Source: CAZPNX01 sp964518765
Lineage (GTDB): Bacteria > Edwardsbacteria > AC1 > EtOH8
Assembly: GCA_964518765.1 (NCBI GenBank)
Contig: CAZFJC010000037.1
Location: forward strand, 1-13,436
DNA length: 13,436 nt
Reading direction: 5' to 3'
The notes below the pieces were generated by a model. The model saw nothing but the letters and a program-made list of their open reading frames with translations. It was not told the DNA's origin and did no database searches. The stretch's first letter is position 1; each line of letters starts with the position of its first letter. Made by a program: the position numbers and the translations under genes. Shown here piece by piece: positions 6,525 through 12,985 of this stretch.

Positions 6525-7215
6525 GAGGAAGGCCGTAGTCCTTCTCTCCGGAGGGCTGGACTCGGCTACTGTCCTCCACTGGGCCAAGGCCCGGGGCTGG
6601 AGCCCCACGGCCGTCATCTTCGACTACGGACAAAGGCACCGCCGTGAGCTGGCCTCGGCCAAAGCCATCTGCCGCCGGGCCGGGGTTCCGATGTTTGTCG
6701 TGAAGTTCCGCCTTCCCTGGAAGGGAAGCAGCCTGCTGGGACGCGACGGAATCATTCCTTCGGTAAAGCCATCGGCCATCGGCCAAAGCATCCCCTCCAC
6801 CTACGTGCCCGCCAGGAACTCCGTATTCCTCTCCTTCGGCCTGTCATGCGCCGAGGCCATCGGGGCCGGGGCGGTCATGATCGGGGCCAACGCCCTGGAT
6901 TACTCGGGGTACCCGGACTGCCGGCCTGACTTCATCCAGGCAATGGGAAAAGCGTTTTCACTTGGAACCAAGTCCGGACGGAAGGGGAGCGCCATTCGGA
7001 TAATCGCCCCGCTGTTAAGATACAGCAAGGCGGATATCGTCCGACTGGGCTCGAGTCTGGGTGTGCCCTGGGAGCTGACCTGGTCGTGCTACCGGGGCGG
7101 GGCCAGGCCCTGCGGCCGGTGCGACTCCTGTCGGCTGCGGGTCAGGGGGTTCAACCAGGCGGGCAGGAAAGATCCGTTAACAGGGATAAACACACGTAAA
7201 GGGAAGAAGAGATGA
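6511..7215 (+). CDS. queC: 7-cyano-7-deazaguanine synthase (preQ0 synthase)
   Basis: This 234-residue cytoplasmic ATP-dependent ligase turns 7-carboxy-7-deazaguanine plus ammonia into preQ0. The PP-loop S-G-G-L-D-S at 13-18 binds ATP. The zinc-binding cysteines C193, C201, C204 and C207 sit in W-S-C-x7-C-x2-C-x2-C near the C terminus. The conserved Y-V-P-A-R-N-S (98-104) is also present. The ATG at 6511 lies inside queD, and the only purine-rich site before it (GGAGGG, 6491-6496) is 14 bases away. A good AGGAGG at 6523-6528, overlapping the queD stop, is followed 6 bases later by GTA, so the true start is not beyond doubt. Its stop overlaps the next gene as ATGA. Confidence 0.95.
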   Translation: MAQSRRKAVVLLSGGLDSATVLHWAKARGWSPTAVIFDYGQRHRRELASAKAICRRAGVPMFVVKFRLPWKGSSLLGRDGIIPSVKPSAIGQSIPSTYVPARNSVFLSFGLSCAEAIGAGAVMIGANALDYSGYPDCRPDFIQAMGKAFSLGTKSGRKGSAIRIIAPLLRYSKADIVRLGSSLGVPWELTWSCYRGGARPCGRCDSCRLRVRGFNQAGRKDPLTGINTRKGKKR

Positions 7216-8357
7216 AAAATGCACTGAGGTGGACCTTGACGGCGGCGCTACTTTCCGGCCCGGTCATTTGGGCCCAGCCGATCATAATAGACCATCATTG
7301 CACCGACCTTTCCCGGGTTCCGGAATACTGGATCCGCCAGGCCCGGAACAACATCAAGCTCAGCTATGGACACACCTCCCACGGCAGCCAGCTGGTGACC
7401 GGGATGGAGGCCCTGCTGGATACCTTCCCCTTGTACAGGTTTTTCGACGACCATGACTATTACGCCTGGCAGTCGGGATCGCCGGCCCCGGACACGGTCA
7501 TGTCCTTCTGGGACTACGTGCCCGGCGGCGACCTGGGAAGTCCGGACTGGACAACCTGGGCCGGGCTGACCGACACTATGCTGTCGAACGCCGACAGCTC
7601 CTACGCCGTCTATCCCCATTTCCGCAACTTGGTTATATGGTCTTGGTGCGGACAGGTCAGCGGTGCTGATTCTCAGAACATTGCCACCTATCTATCCCTT
7701 ATGGATCAATTGGTGCAGAACTATCCAGGGATTTGCTTTATCTATATGACCGGTCACTTGGATGGAACCGGGGCATCGGGTAATCTGAACCTGCGAAATC
7801 AACAGATTCGGAATCACTGTCTGGCCAACAATCGGGTGCTTTTCGACTTCGCCGACATCGAAAGCTACGATCCCGACGGATTGGTCAACTACATGGAGCT
7901 TTTCGCCGACGACAACTGCGACTACGACTCCAGCGGCACCGTCGTCAACTGGGCGCAGTCGTGGATAACCCACAACCCGGGCCACGAGCTGGCGCGGCTT
8001 GCCGCCGCCTGCGGCGATTGCGCCCACTCCCAGCGGCTGAACTGCATCCTGAAGGGCCGAGCCTTTTGGTGGATGGCGGCCCGGGTGGCCGGCTGGGAGG
8101 GCCCGGCCGGGGTGGCGACGGGGAGGGAGGAGCCGAAACCCTCCAAGCCAACATTCAGGGTCTGGCCCGATCCGGCTAAGTCGCTTTCGGATCTTAGGTT
8201 CTCGGCCCCCGGCCGGTATAGTATTTACGATGCTTTGGGGAGGCTGGTGGCCGAGGGTGACGGTCGGAGCCAGATCAATGAGGACGGGAGCCACGGGATC
8301 TACTTTATAAGGGAGCAAGGCAGCAAAACTTGCCGCCGGGTGGCCGTGATCCGCTGA
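7212..8357 (+). CDS. Unrecognised secreted protein with C-terminal sorting-type domain
   Basis: I do not recognise this 381-residue protein. Residues 1-21 form a signal peptide ending I-W-A before Q22. The body has distinctive segments: D-H-H-C (27-30), G-H-T-S-H-G-S-Q (53-60), M-T-G-H-L-D-G (179-185), and a cysteine-bearing R-L-N-C-I-L-K-G-R-A-F-W-W (275-287). The serine/histidine motifs hint at a hydrolase, but this is a guess. Residues 315-381 look like a C-terminal secretion sorting domain (type IX, type A style): F-R-V-W-P-D-P-A, then Y-S-I-Y-D-A-L-G-R-L-V, then G-I-Y-F-I-R and a final R-R-V-A-V-I-R. It would be exported and perhaps surface-anchored. It overlaps queC by 4 bases and lies 25 bases before queE, an odd place for an exported protein. 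A plausible AGAAGAG ribosome binding site precedes the ATG. Confidence 0.75.
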   Translation: MKNALRWTLTAALLSGPVIWAQPIIIDHHCTDLSRVPEYWIRQARNNIKLSYGHTSHGSQLVTGMEALLDTFPLYRFFDDHDYYAWQSGSPAPDTVMSFWDYVPGGDLGSPDWTTWAGLTDTMLSNADSSYAVYPHFRNLVIWSWCGQVSGADSQNIATYLSLMDQLVQNYPGICFIYMTGHLDGTGASGNLNLRNQQIRNHCLANNRVLFDFADIESYDPDGLVNYMELFADDNCDYDSSGTVVNWAQSWITHNPGHELARLAAACGDCAHSQRLNCILKGRAFWWMAARVAGWEGPAGVATGREEPKPSKPTFRVWPDPAKSLSDLRFSAPGRYSIYDALGRLVAEGDGRSQINEDGSHGIYFIREQGSKTCRRVAVIR

Positions 8358-8382
8358 AACCTCCGGACAAGGTAACGTTAGG

Positions 8383-9057
8383 ATGACGGCCAAAATCGTC
8401 GAGATATTCCATTCCCTCCAGGGAGAGGGCCTGCACCTGGGGCAGGAGACCACCTTCGTCCGTTTCCTGGGATGCAACCTTTTCTGTTCCTACTGCGACA
8501 CCCTCTATGCTCGGGACGAGAAGCGGGCGACGGAGATGACTCTGGACCAGGTCCTGAGGGCTGTCAGCCTGTCGGCCAAACCGGGCCAGTTCGTCTCTCT
8601 CACCGGCGGCGAGCCCCTGCTGTGGTCGGGCTTCGTGGCCGCCCTCTGTCCCCGGCTCGGTGAGCTGGGCCTTAAGGTCTACCTGGAGACCAACGGGACC
8701 TTGGTCGAAGAGATGAAAAAAATCTCCGGCCTGGTGGATACGGTGGCCATGGACATCAAGCCGCCCTCGGACAGTGGCCAGGACCTGTGGGAGAGGCACC
8801 GCAGCTTCCTGGAGCTTGTCCGGGAAAAGGCGTTCGTGAAGCTGGTGATCACCAGCGGCATCCGGCCGGAGGAAGTGGAGCGGGCGGCCGGACTGGTGGC
8901 CGGGATCGACCGCAAGATCCCCCTGATCCTGCAGCCGGCCTCGGGGGAGCTGGCCCCGGATATGGGCCAGGTGCGCCGCTTCCAGGCGAAGGCCTCCAGG
9001 CAGCTGGACAATGTCTGGATGATCTTCCAGATGCACAAGCGCTGGGGGGTGCGCTAA
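8383..9057 (+). CDS. queE: 7-carboxy-7-deazaguanine synthase
   Basis: This 224-residue radical SAM enzyme rearranges 6-carboxytetrahydropterin to 7-carboxy-7-deazaguanine, the step between QueD and QueC. The cluster motif is CX3CX2C at C31, C35 and C38, the version without the insertion seen in some QueE proteins. The N terminus E-I-F-H-S-L-Q-G-E-G (7-16) is the QueE hallmark that contacts the substrate, and T-G-G-E-P lies at 74-78. Length fits the short QueE class. The start ATG follows AAGG at about ten bases, a usable but loose spacing. It ends the queuosine gene run. Confidence 0.95.
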   Translation: MTAKIVEIFHSLQGEGLHLGQETTFVRFLGCNLFCSYCDTLYARDEKRATEMTLDQVLRAVSLSAKPGQFVSLTGGEPLLWSGFVAALCPRLGELGLKVYLETNGTLVEEMKKISGLVDTVAMDIKPPSDSGQDLWERHRSFLELVREKAFVKLVITSGIRPEEVERAAGLVAGIDRKIPLILQPASGELAPDMGQVRRFQAKASRQLDNVWMIFQMHKRWGVR

Positions 9058-9187
9058 CAAGCGGCCTTTGTCATGAAGATAAAAAGACGCCGAGGGAACA
9101 CCGATGGTTCGTGGATTTCCAGGTTCCACGTGGACGTAGAAAGGCGTGGGCTAAACAGCGGAAGTCTTGGGGAAAGGGCATTTAGCC
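9058..9187. other. Spacer with nested inverted repeats between queE and rpmH promoter
   Basis: I see no supported gene in this 130-base spacer. It holds several inverted repeats that can nest: ACGCC (9087-9091) with GGCGT (9143-9147), GGAAC (9095-9099) with GTTCC (9123-9127), and, as an alternative, CGTGGA (9110-9115) with TCCACG (9125-9130). A perfect 10-bp palindrome, TCCACGTGGA, lies at 9125-9134 and could be an operator. No U-tract terminator for queE is visible. Confidence 0.35.
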
Positions 9188-9217
9188 TTGCAAACAGGGA
9201 GCCGGATGGGGTATAAT
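9188..9217 (+). promoter_or_regulatory. Sigma70-type promoter of the rpmH cluster
   Basis: The -35 is TTGCAA (9188-9193) and the -10 is a perfect TATAAT (9212-9217), 18 bases apart. The predicted start near 9224 gives an rpmH leader of roughly 37 bases. Confidence 0.75.
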
Positions 9218-9260
9218 ATATGGTTTTCCAATAACCAGAGTCAACCATCCGGAGGACTAG

Positions 9261-9416
9261 ATGAAACGGACCTATCAGCCGAGCAAGGTAAAAAGGGCCA
9301 GGAAACACGGTTTCCGCCAGAGGATGGCCACGGCCGACGGCCGGAAGATACTGGCGCGGCGGCGGGCCAAGGGCCGCTGGAAGCTGACGGTATCGGACGA
9401 GAAGAAGGACAAGTAG
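9261..9416 (+). CDS. rpmH: 50S ribosomal protein L34
   Basis: This 51-residue, highly basic protein begins with the near-invariant M-K-R-T-Y-Q-P-S-K and contains K-H-G-F-R-Q-R-M-A-T-A-D-G-R-K-I-L-A-R-R-R-A-K-G-R, the L34 signature. It is a component of the large ribosomal subunit bound to 23S rRNA. A strong GGAGGA ribosome binding site (9251-9256) precedes the ATG. The C-terminal tail (W-K-L-T-V-S-D-E-K-K-D-K) is a few residues longer than the common 44-47 residue form. It is followed directly by rnpA, whose frame is open throughout the whole of this gene. Confidence 0.96.
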   Translation: MKRTYQPSKVKRARKHGFRQRMATADGRKILARRRAKGRWKLTVSDEKKDK

Positions 9417-9769
9417 CCGCGGCCGGCAGCCAAGAATTCCCTAAAAGCGAACGCCTGAGGCGGTCCGAGGACATTCAAACAGTGCTCCGGCAGGGGCGAA
9501 GATGCTCGTGCCGCGGCCTGCAGCTTCTCATCCTGCCGAGGTCGGAGACGAAGCCGTCCAGGGCGGGATTCGTCGTCAGGCGAAAGCTGGGAGGGGCGGT
9601 GGCACGCAATCTGATGAAGCGGAGGATGCGCGAGGCCTTCCGCCAGGTCAAGCACCGGATCAAGGGCGGAAACGACCTGGTCCTCTCGTCCACCGAGACC
9701 ATGGACTACCGCGAGGTAAATCGCAGGCTGGAGGAGCTGCTTGCCAAAGCCGGGGTGTTGAAGGGATAA
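9413..9769 (+). CDS. rnpA: Ribonuclease P protein component (start codon uncertain)
   Basis: This is the protein cofactor of RNase P, which helps the catalytic RNA mature tRNA 5' ends. The family signature is clear: R-L-R-R-S-E-D-I-Q-T-V-L-R-Q-G near the N terminus, G-F-V-V-R-R-K-L-G-G-A-V-A-R-N in the middle, and then K-R-R-M-R-E-A-F-R. The expected N terminus lies just after the rpmH stop, but this frame has no ATG, GTG or TTG between the rpmH ribosome binding site and a GTG at 9482, which is too late because it removes the conserved R-L-R-R region. Coordinates given start at GTA 9413, which overlaps the rpmH stop and gives 118 residues, the usual length; this choice is a guess. The frame stays open back to ATG 9167, and ATG 9206 overlaps the promoter -10 box. 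Alternatives are a non-ATG start, or an extended form spanning rpmH as in Thermus. Confidence 0.85.
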   Translation, partial: VAAAGSQEFPKSERLRRSEDIQTVLRQGRRCSCRGLQLLILPRSETKPSRAGFVVRRKLGGAVARNLMKRRMREAFRQVKHRIKGGNDLVLSSTETMDYREVNRRLEELLAKAGVLKG

Positions 9770-9796
9770 GGCGGAAGGGTTAAGTGGTAAATTAAG

Positions 9797-10051
9797 ATGG
9801 GCCAGAGTGGCGGAATTGCGAAAAAAATCTTGGTCATACTGGTGGACGCCTATCGGATGACCTTGGGGCTGGCGCTGCCCGATGCCTGCCGCTTCCATCC
9901 CACCTGCTCCTGCTACCTTAGGGAGGCGGTCGAGCGGCATGGGGCCGGGCGAGGCCTGTGGCTGGGGGCAAAAAGGCTGCTGCGCTGCCATCCTCTGAAC
10001 CCGGGCGGCTACGACCCAGTGCCGGAAACAGACGGGAAAATTAAATCATGA
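9797..10051 (+). CDS. yidD: Membrane protein insertion efficiency factor YidD
   Basis: This 84-residue small protein is of the YidD/Haemolytic family, associated with the inner face of the membrane and helping YidC insert proteins. The conserved block is clear: C-R-F-H-P-T-C-S-C-Y (36-45) with its cysteines, followed by A-V-E-R-H-G and then K-R-L-L-R-C-H-P-L-N-P-G-G-Y-D-P-V-P. An amphipathic hydrophobic N terminus (about 8-20) fits peripheral membrane binding. No strong ribosome binding site is visible before the ATG. The stop overlaps yidC as ATGA, consistent with coupled translation. Confidence 0.94.
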   Translation: MGQSGGIAKKILVILVDAYRMTLGLALPDACRFHPTCSCYLREAVERHGAGRGLWLGAKRLLRCHPLNPGGYDPVPETDGKIKS

Positions 10052-11622
10052 ACGACAGAACCAGAACCATACTGGCGCTATTCCTGATTTTCGGCGTCTT
10101 TGTTGCCTTCCAGCTCCTGGGGCCGAATCCCCAGACCCCCAAGGCACATCAAGGCAGCGACACCGCGGCAGCCCCGGCACCATCGCCGGCCGCCGTCCCG
10201 ACGGTCCCAAAGGCTCAGGCGAAGACAGCTCCGGCTCCGGCCGAGGTCAAGATCCGGGAGCTTTCCCTGGCGTCCAACGGGCTTGAGGTTAAACTCTCCA
10301 GCCTGGGAGCAGTCATCACCCAATGCCGCCTGGAGAAGTACCGCGGCCCGGACGGAAAGCCGGTGCAGCTCATACCCGAAGGCGGAGCGGCCTTGGGACT
10401 GGAAATCCAGTTCCAAGGGGAGGTGCTCGACTTGTCGAAACACCACTTCAGCCTGGTCGAGGCCGTACCGGAGAGGGTGGTCTTCGAGGCGCCGTTCGAA
10501 ACCTTTTCGGTGCGCAAGACCTACGTACCTTTGGAGGGTGGCCTGGGCCTGTCGCTGGCGGTCGAGATCACGCCCCGAACCGGAGAAGCCGGACTAGGGC
10601 CGCGGTACAAGCTTTCCTGGGGCTGCGGGCTCAACTCGACCGAGAAGGACCGCAAGCAGGACTTGAACGAGTTCGGGTCCCTGGCCATGCTGGGCAAGGA
10701 TCTGGCAACGGACAAGCTTAAGAAACTGGCCAAGCCGGACCTGGAGGAGATCGAGGGCAACATCGCCTACAGCGGGGTGCGGACCAAGTATTTTCTGGCG
10801 GCCATGGTCCCTCCGGCCGGGAGGGCGGTCTCGGTCAAACAGGGGCTGGCCGGTCCCGAGCGGGCCACCAGCACCCTGTCCATGACCGTCCAGGGTTCGG
10901 TGAGCGATAGCTTCAAGGTCTACCTGGGGCCCATCGAGCACCGGAGGCTGGCCCGGGTGCATCCCGGCCTGGACCGGGTGGCCGACACCGGCTGGAGTTG
11001 GCTGCAGTGGATATCGCGGGGGATATTATCCATCCTGACGGCCATCAACCGGGCGGTGCCCAACTGGGGGCTGGTCATCGTCATCTTCTCGGCCCTGATG
11101 AAGATCCTCTTCTTCCCGCTGACCTACAGCGGCACCAAGTCCATGAAGAGGATGCAGATGCTTCAGCCCAAGCTGAAGAAGATCCAGGAGAAGCACAAGG
11201 GCGACCAGGCCAGGATCAGCCAGGAGACCATGGCCCTGTACAAGGAGCACGGAGCCAATCCACTGTCCGGCTGCCTGCCGCTGCTGATCCAAATGCCCAT
11301 CTTCTTCGCTCTCTACCAGGTGTTGGTCAATACCATCCAGCTGAGGCAGGCGCCCTTCATGCTGTGGCTGACCGACCTTTCGGTCAAGGACCCCTACTAC
11401 GTGCTGCCGGTGCTGATGGGCATCGCCATGTTCATGCAGCAGAAGATGACCACGGTCGACCCCAAACAGAGGATGATGGTCTACATCATGCCGGTATTCA
11501 TGGCCGTCATCTTCATGAACATGCCGGCCGGGCTCAACCTGTACTGGCTGACGAACAACGTGCTCTCCATCGGGGAGCAGTACCTGATCCACGTGCGCAC
11601 CCAGCCCATCCCCCAGGACTGA
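10048..11622 (+). CDS. yidC: Membrane protein insertase YidC (Oxa1 family)
   Basis: This 524-residue inner-membrane insertase works alone or with Sec. The first membrane segment is at about 7-24, followed by an Ala/Pro-rich linker (about 26-66) and a large periplasmic beta domain (about 68-315), the arrangement of Gram-negative YidC. The conserved C-terminal insertase domain (about 335-515) has the segment L-Q-P-K-L-K-K-I-Q-E-K and the N-P-L-S-G-C-L-P-L-L-I-Q-M-P-I-F-F-A-L-Y block. K352 occupies the position of the hydrophilic-groove arginine (R366 in Escherichia coli), a conservative swap. Length is close to the usual 540-550. It lies between yidD and jag in the classic order. Confidence 0.96.
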   Translation: MNDRTRTILALFLIFGVFVAFQLLGPNPQTPKAHQGSDTAAAPAPSPAAVPTVPKAQAKTAPAPAEVKIRELSLASNGLEVKLSSLGAVITQCRLEKYRGPDGKPVQLIPEGGAALGLEIQFQGEVLDLSKHHFSLVEAVPERVVFEAPFETFSVRKTYVPLEGGLGLSLAVEITPRTGEAGLGPRYKLSWGCGLNSTEKDRKQDLNEFGSLAMLGKDLATDKLKKLAKPDLEEIEGNIAYSGVRTKYFLAAMVPPAGRAVSVKQGLAGPERATSTLSMTVQGSVSDSFKVYLGPIEHRRLARVHPGLDRVADTGWSWLQWISRGILSILTAINRAVPNWGLVIVIFSALMKILFFPLTYSGTKSMKRMQMLQPKLKKIQEKHKGDQARISQETMALYKEHGANPLSGCLPLLIQMPIFFALYQVLVNTIQLRQAPFMLWLTDLSVKDPYYVLPVLMGIAMFMQQKMTTVDPKQRMMVYIMPVFMAVIFMNMPAGLNLYWLTNNVLSIGEQYLIHVRTQPIPQD

Positions 11623-11664
11623 GGCGGCGCCGGAACGAAGTATTCATCACCAAAACGAGGATCC

Positions 11665-12666
11665 ATGAGCATCATCGAGAAAGAGGGCAAGACGGTCGAG
11701 CAGGCCATCGAGAAGGGGATTAAAGAGTTGGGCCTTTCCCGTGACGAGGTTCAGGTGGAGATAGTCAGCCTGGGCTCCTCGGGGTTTCTGGGGGTGCTGG
11801 GCGCCAGGCCGGCCAAGGTGCGGCTGAAGGTCCAGATCCAGCCCCGGGTCAAGAGGATAACCGAGACCATACTTGCCAAGATGGGATTCCCGGGAACGGT
11901 GCGCTCCTTCTCCGAGGAGGGCGGCCGTCTGACAGCCGTCATCGAATCCGACCTGGGCGAGAGATATCTCCAGGCTAACAATGGGGCGGCGCTGGACGCT
12001 CTGGAGTATCTGGTGGGCAAGATATGCCATGGGGCGGAGCAGGATATCCACCTGGACATCGGCGGCTTCCGCCAGAGCCAGGGCGACCACCTCAAGACCA
12101 TGGCCCTGGACATGGCCAGAAAGGTTAAGGAGTCAGGCCAGGAGCACAAATTTCCGCCCATGCCACCGCACCAGCGTAAGATCATCCACAAGGCCCTGGA
12201 GAACAATCCTGACGTCAGGACGTTCGCCGTGGGCGAGGGCGACCGCAGACGGGTGATAATATCCCCTAAAAATAGCTCGGGGCAGGCCCCTCGACCAAGC
12301 TCGGGGCAGGCCCCTCGACACATCCCTTCTACCGGTTCGGCAAGCTCACTGCAGGCCGGCTCAAGGCAGCGCTCGGGGCAGGCCCCTCGGCCAGGCTCGG
12401 AGAAGGCCCCTCGACCAAGCTCGGGGCAGGTTTTGCCGCAAAGGCAGAAGCCTCCGCAGCCGGAGTCCAGGCCAAAGCCTTCGGGAAAGCCTGGCAGGCG
12501 CGACAGTGGACGAAGGCCATCAAAACCTATGGAGCGCCAGGAACAGACGGCTCGTCAGGTCGTCAGGCCGACGCCAGCTCCCGACATGCCTCCGTCTCCA
12601 CAGGCGTCGGAGATCGGCGAGGCGGGCTTCGTGCCCAGGAGCAAGAAAAAATCGAAAAGGAGGTAA
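11665..12666 (+). CDS. jag: Jag/KhpB RNA-binding protein with repeat-expanded tail
   Basis: This 333-residue cytoplasmic RNA-binding protein is of the SpoIIIJ-associated (Jag, KhpB) family, linked to cell division and envelope control in other bacteria. Residues 1-52 are the Jag N-terminal domain (G-K-T-V-E-Q-A-I, then G-S-S-G-F-L-G-V-L-G). A KH domain follows at about 62-135; its usual G-K-R-G-like loop is degraded to A-N-N-G. The R3H domain has its motif at R171-x3-H175 and ends near 203. From residue 204 the tail is a run of eight-residue repeats (S-S-G-Q-A-P-R-P type, to about 259), then a Pro/Lys/Arg-rich end. Most Jag proteins stop near residue 205-260, so the tail looks acquired. GAGGA precedes the start. 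Confidence 0.92.
   Translation: MSIIEKEGKTVEQAIEKGIKELGLSRDEVQVEIVSLGSSGFLGVLGARPAKVRLKVQIQPRVKRITETILAKMGFPGTVRSFSEEGGRLTAVIESDLGERYLQANNGAALDALEYLVGKICHGAEQDIHLDIGGFRQSQGDHLKTMALDMARKVKESGQEHKFPPMPPHQRKIIHKALENNPDVRTFAVGEGDRRRVIISPKNSSGQAPRPSSGQAPRHIPSTGSASSLQAGSRQRSGQAPRPGSEKAPRPSSGQVLPQRQKPPQPESRPKPSGKPGRRDSGRRPSKPMERQEQTARQVVRPTPAPDMPPSPQASEIGEAGFVPRSKKKSKRR
12274..12441 (+). repeat. 24-bp palindromic repeat array inside jag
   Basis: Seven units in a strict 24-bp period start at 12274, 12298, 12322, 12346, 12370, 12394 and 12418. The clear units contain CTCGGGGCAGGCCCCTCG, in which GGGGC and GCCCC can pair across a two-base loop. Units 3 and 4 are heavily diverged and unit 7 is half intact. 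The period is a multiple of three, so each unit adds eight residues without breaking the frame. The reverse strand reads as the S-L-V-E-G peptide commonly produced by dispersed intergenic palindromes. Confidence 0.85.
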
Positions 12667-12689
12667 GATCACGATCAAAAAAGATTGAT

Positions 12690-12717
12690 GGTCCTAATAT
12701 TTCAAGAAATATGGACC
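12690..12717 (+). terminator. Possible terminator of the rpmH-jag cluster
   Basis: GGTCC (12690-12694) pairs with GGACC (12713-12717), and after a two-base bulge ATATTT (12697-12702) pairs with AAATAT (12707-12712), leaving a CAAG loop. GACTTCTTTT follows. It sits 23 bases after the jag stop. The interrupted T tract and bulge keep confidence moderate. Confidence 0.45.
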
Positions 12718-12855
12718 GACTTCTTTTCCGGCCATTTCGACTTCGCGCCACGATCGGAAATTAGCGCCCGGAGCAGTATTATCGAGCCTTACAGCGATAG
12801 TCGGGGGAGGTAAGAGATGGCTAACCTGAAAAGATAGGATAATCAAAAAAAGATA
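12718..12855. other. Spacer upstream of the zinc-ribbon gene, no supported gene
   Basis: This is part of a 319-base stretch without a recognised gene. The one notable element is a strong Shine-Dalgarno-like GGGGGAGG (12803-12810), 6 bases before an ATG at 12817 that opens only a six-codon frame (MANLKR, stop 12835-12837). It may be the remnant of a gene or a chance match. No RNA family is recognised. Confidence 0.3.
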
Positions 12856-12884
12856 TTGACAAAAAACAAGATTTCTGGTAAAAT
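12856..12884 (+). promoter_or_regulatory. Sigma70-type promoter of the zinc-ribbon gene
   Basis: A perfect -35 TTGACA (12856-12861) and a near-perfect -10 TAAAAT (12879-12884) are 17 bases apart, in an AT-rich stretch that contrasts with the surrounding GC-rich DNA. The predicted start near 12891 leaves a leader of about 95 bases before the ATG at 12986. Confidence 0.8.
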
Positions 12885-12915
12885 TAACAATGTAAACAAC
12901 CATGTGTCCGGCCGC

Positions 12916-12947
12916 AACCCCGTACCAGTTGTTAACGGTACGGGGTT
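12916..12947 (+). promoter_or_regulatory. Leader hairpin upstream of the zinc-ribbon gene
   Basis: An 11-bp perfect stem, AACCCCGTACC (12916-12926) with GGTACGGGGTT (12937-12947), carries a ten-base loop and is followed by TGTTGAC. The 3' arm GGGTT can instead pair with AACCC (12965-12969), and loop GTTGTT (12928-12933) can pair with AACAAC (12962-12967). These alternatives suggest a regulatory leader such as an attenuator, but the ligand or signal is unknown. Confidence 0.5.
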
Positions 12948-12985
12948 TGTTGACGGAACGGAACAACCCTAATCCAAGGAGTACC

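Noticed and set aside
9073..9216. A 47-codon ATG frame between queE and rpmH
   Set aside because: It has no ribosome binding site, recalls no family, and ends inside the rpmH promoter -10 box, so it is most likely a chance ORF.
9058..9260. Replication origin next to rpmH
   Set aside because: oriC and dnaA often neighbour rpmH, but I see no DnaA boxes; the best match (near 9110-9118) has three mismatches, and no AT-rich unwinding region or dnaA gene is present.
12274..12441. CRISPR-like array
   Set aside because: Units are contiguous 24-mers without unique spacers, are in frame with jag, and there are no cas genes.
12795..12850. Possible TPP-like riboswitch (AACCTGA followed by GATAAT-like bases)
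   Set aside because: Only fragments of the consensus match, the paired stems do not form, and the following gene has no link to thiamine.
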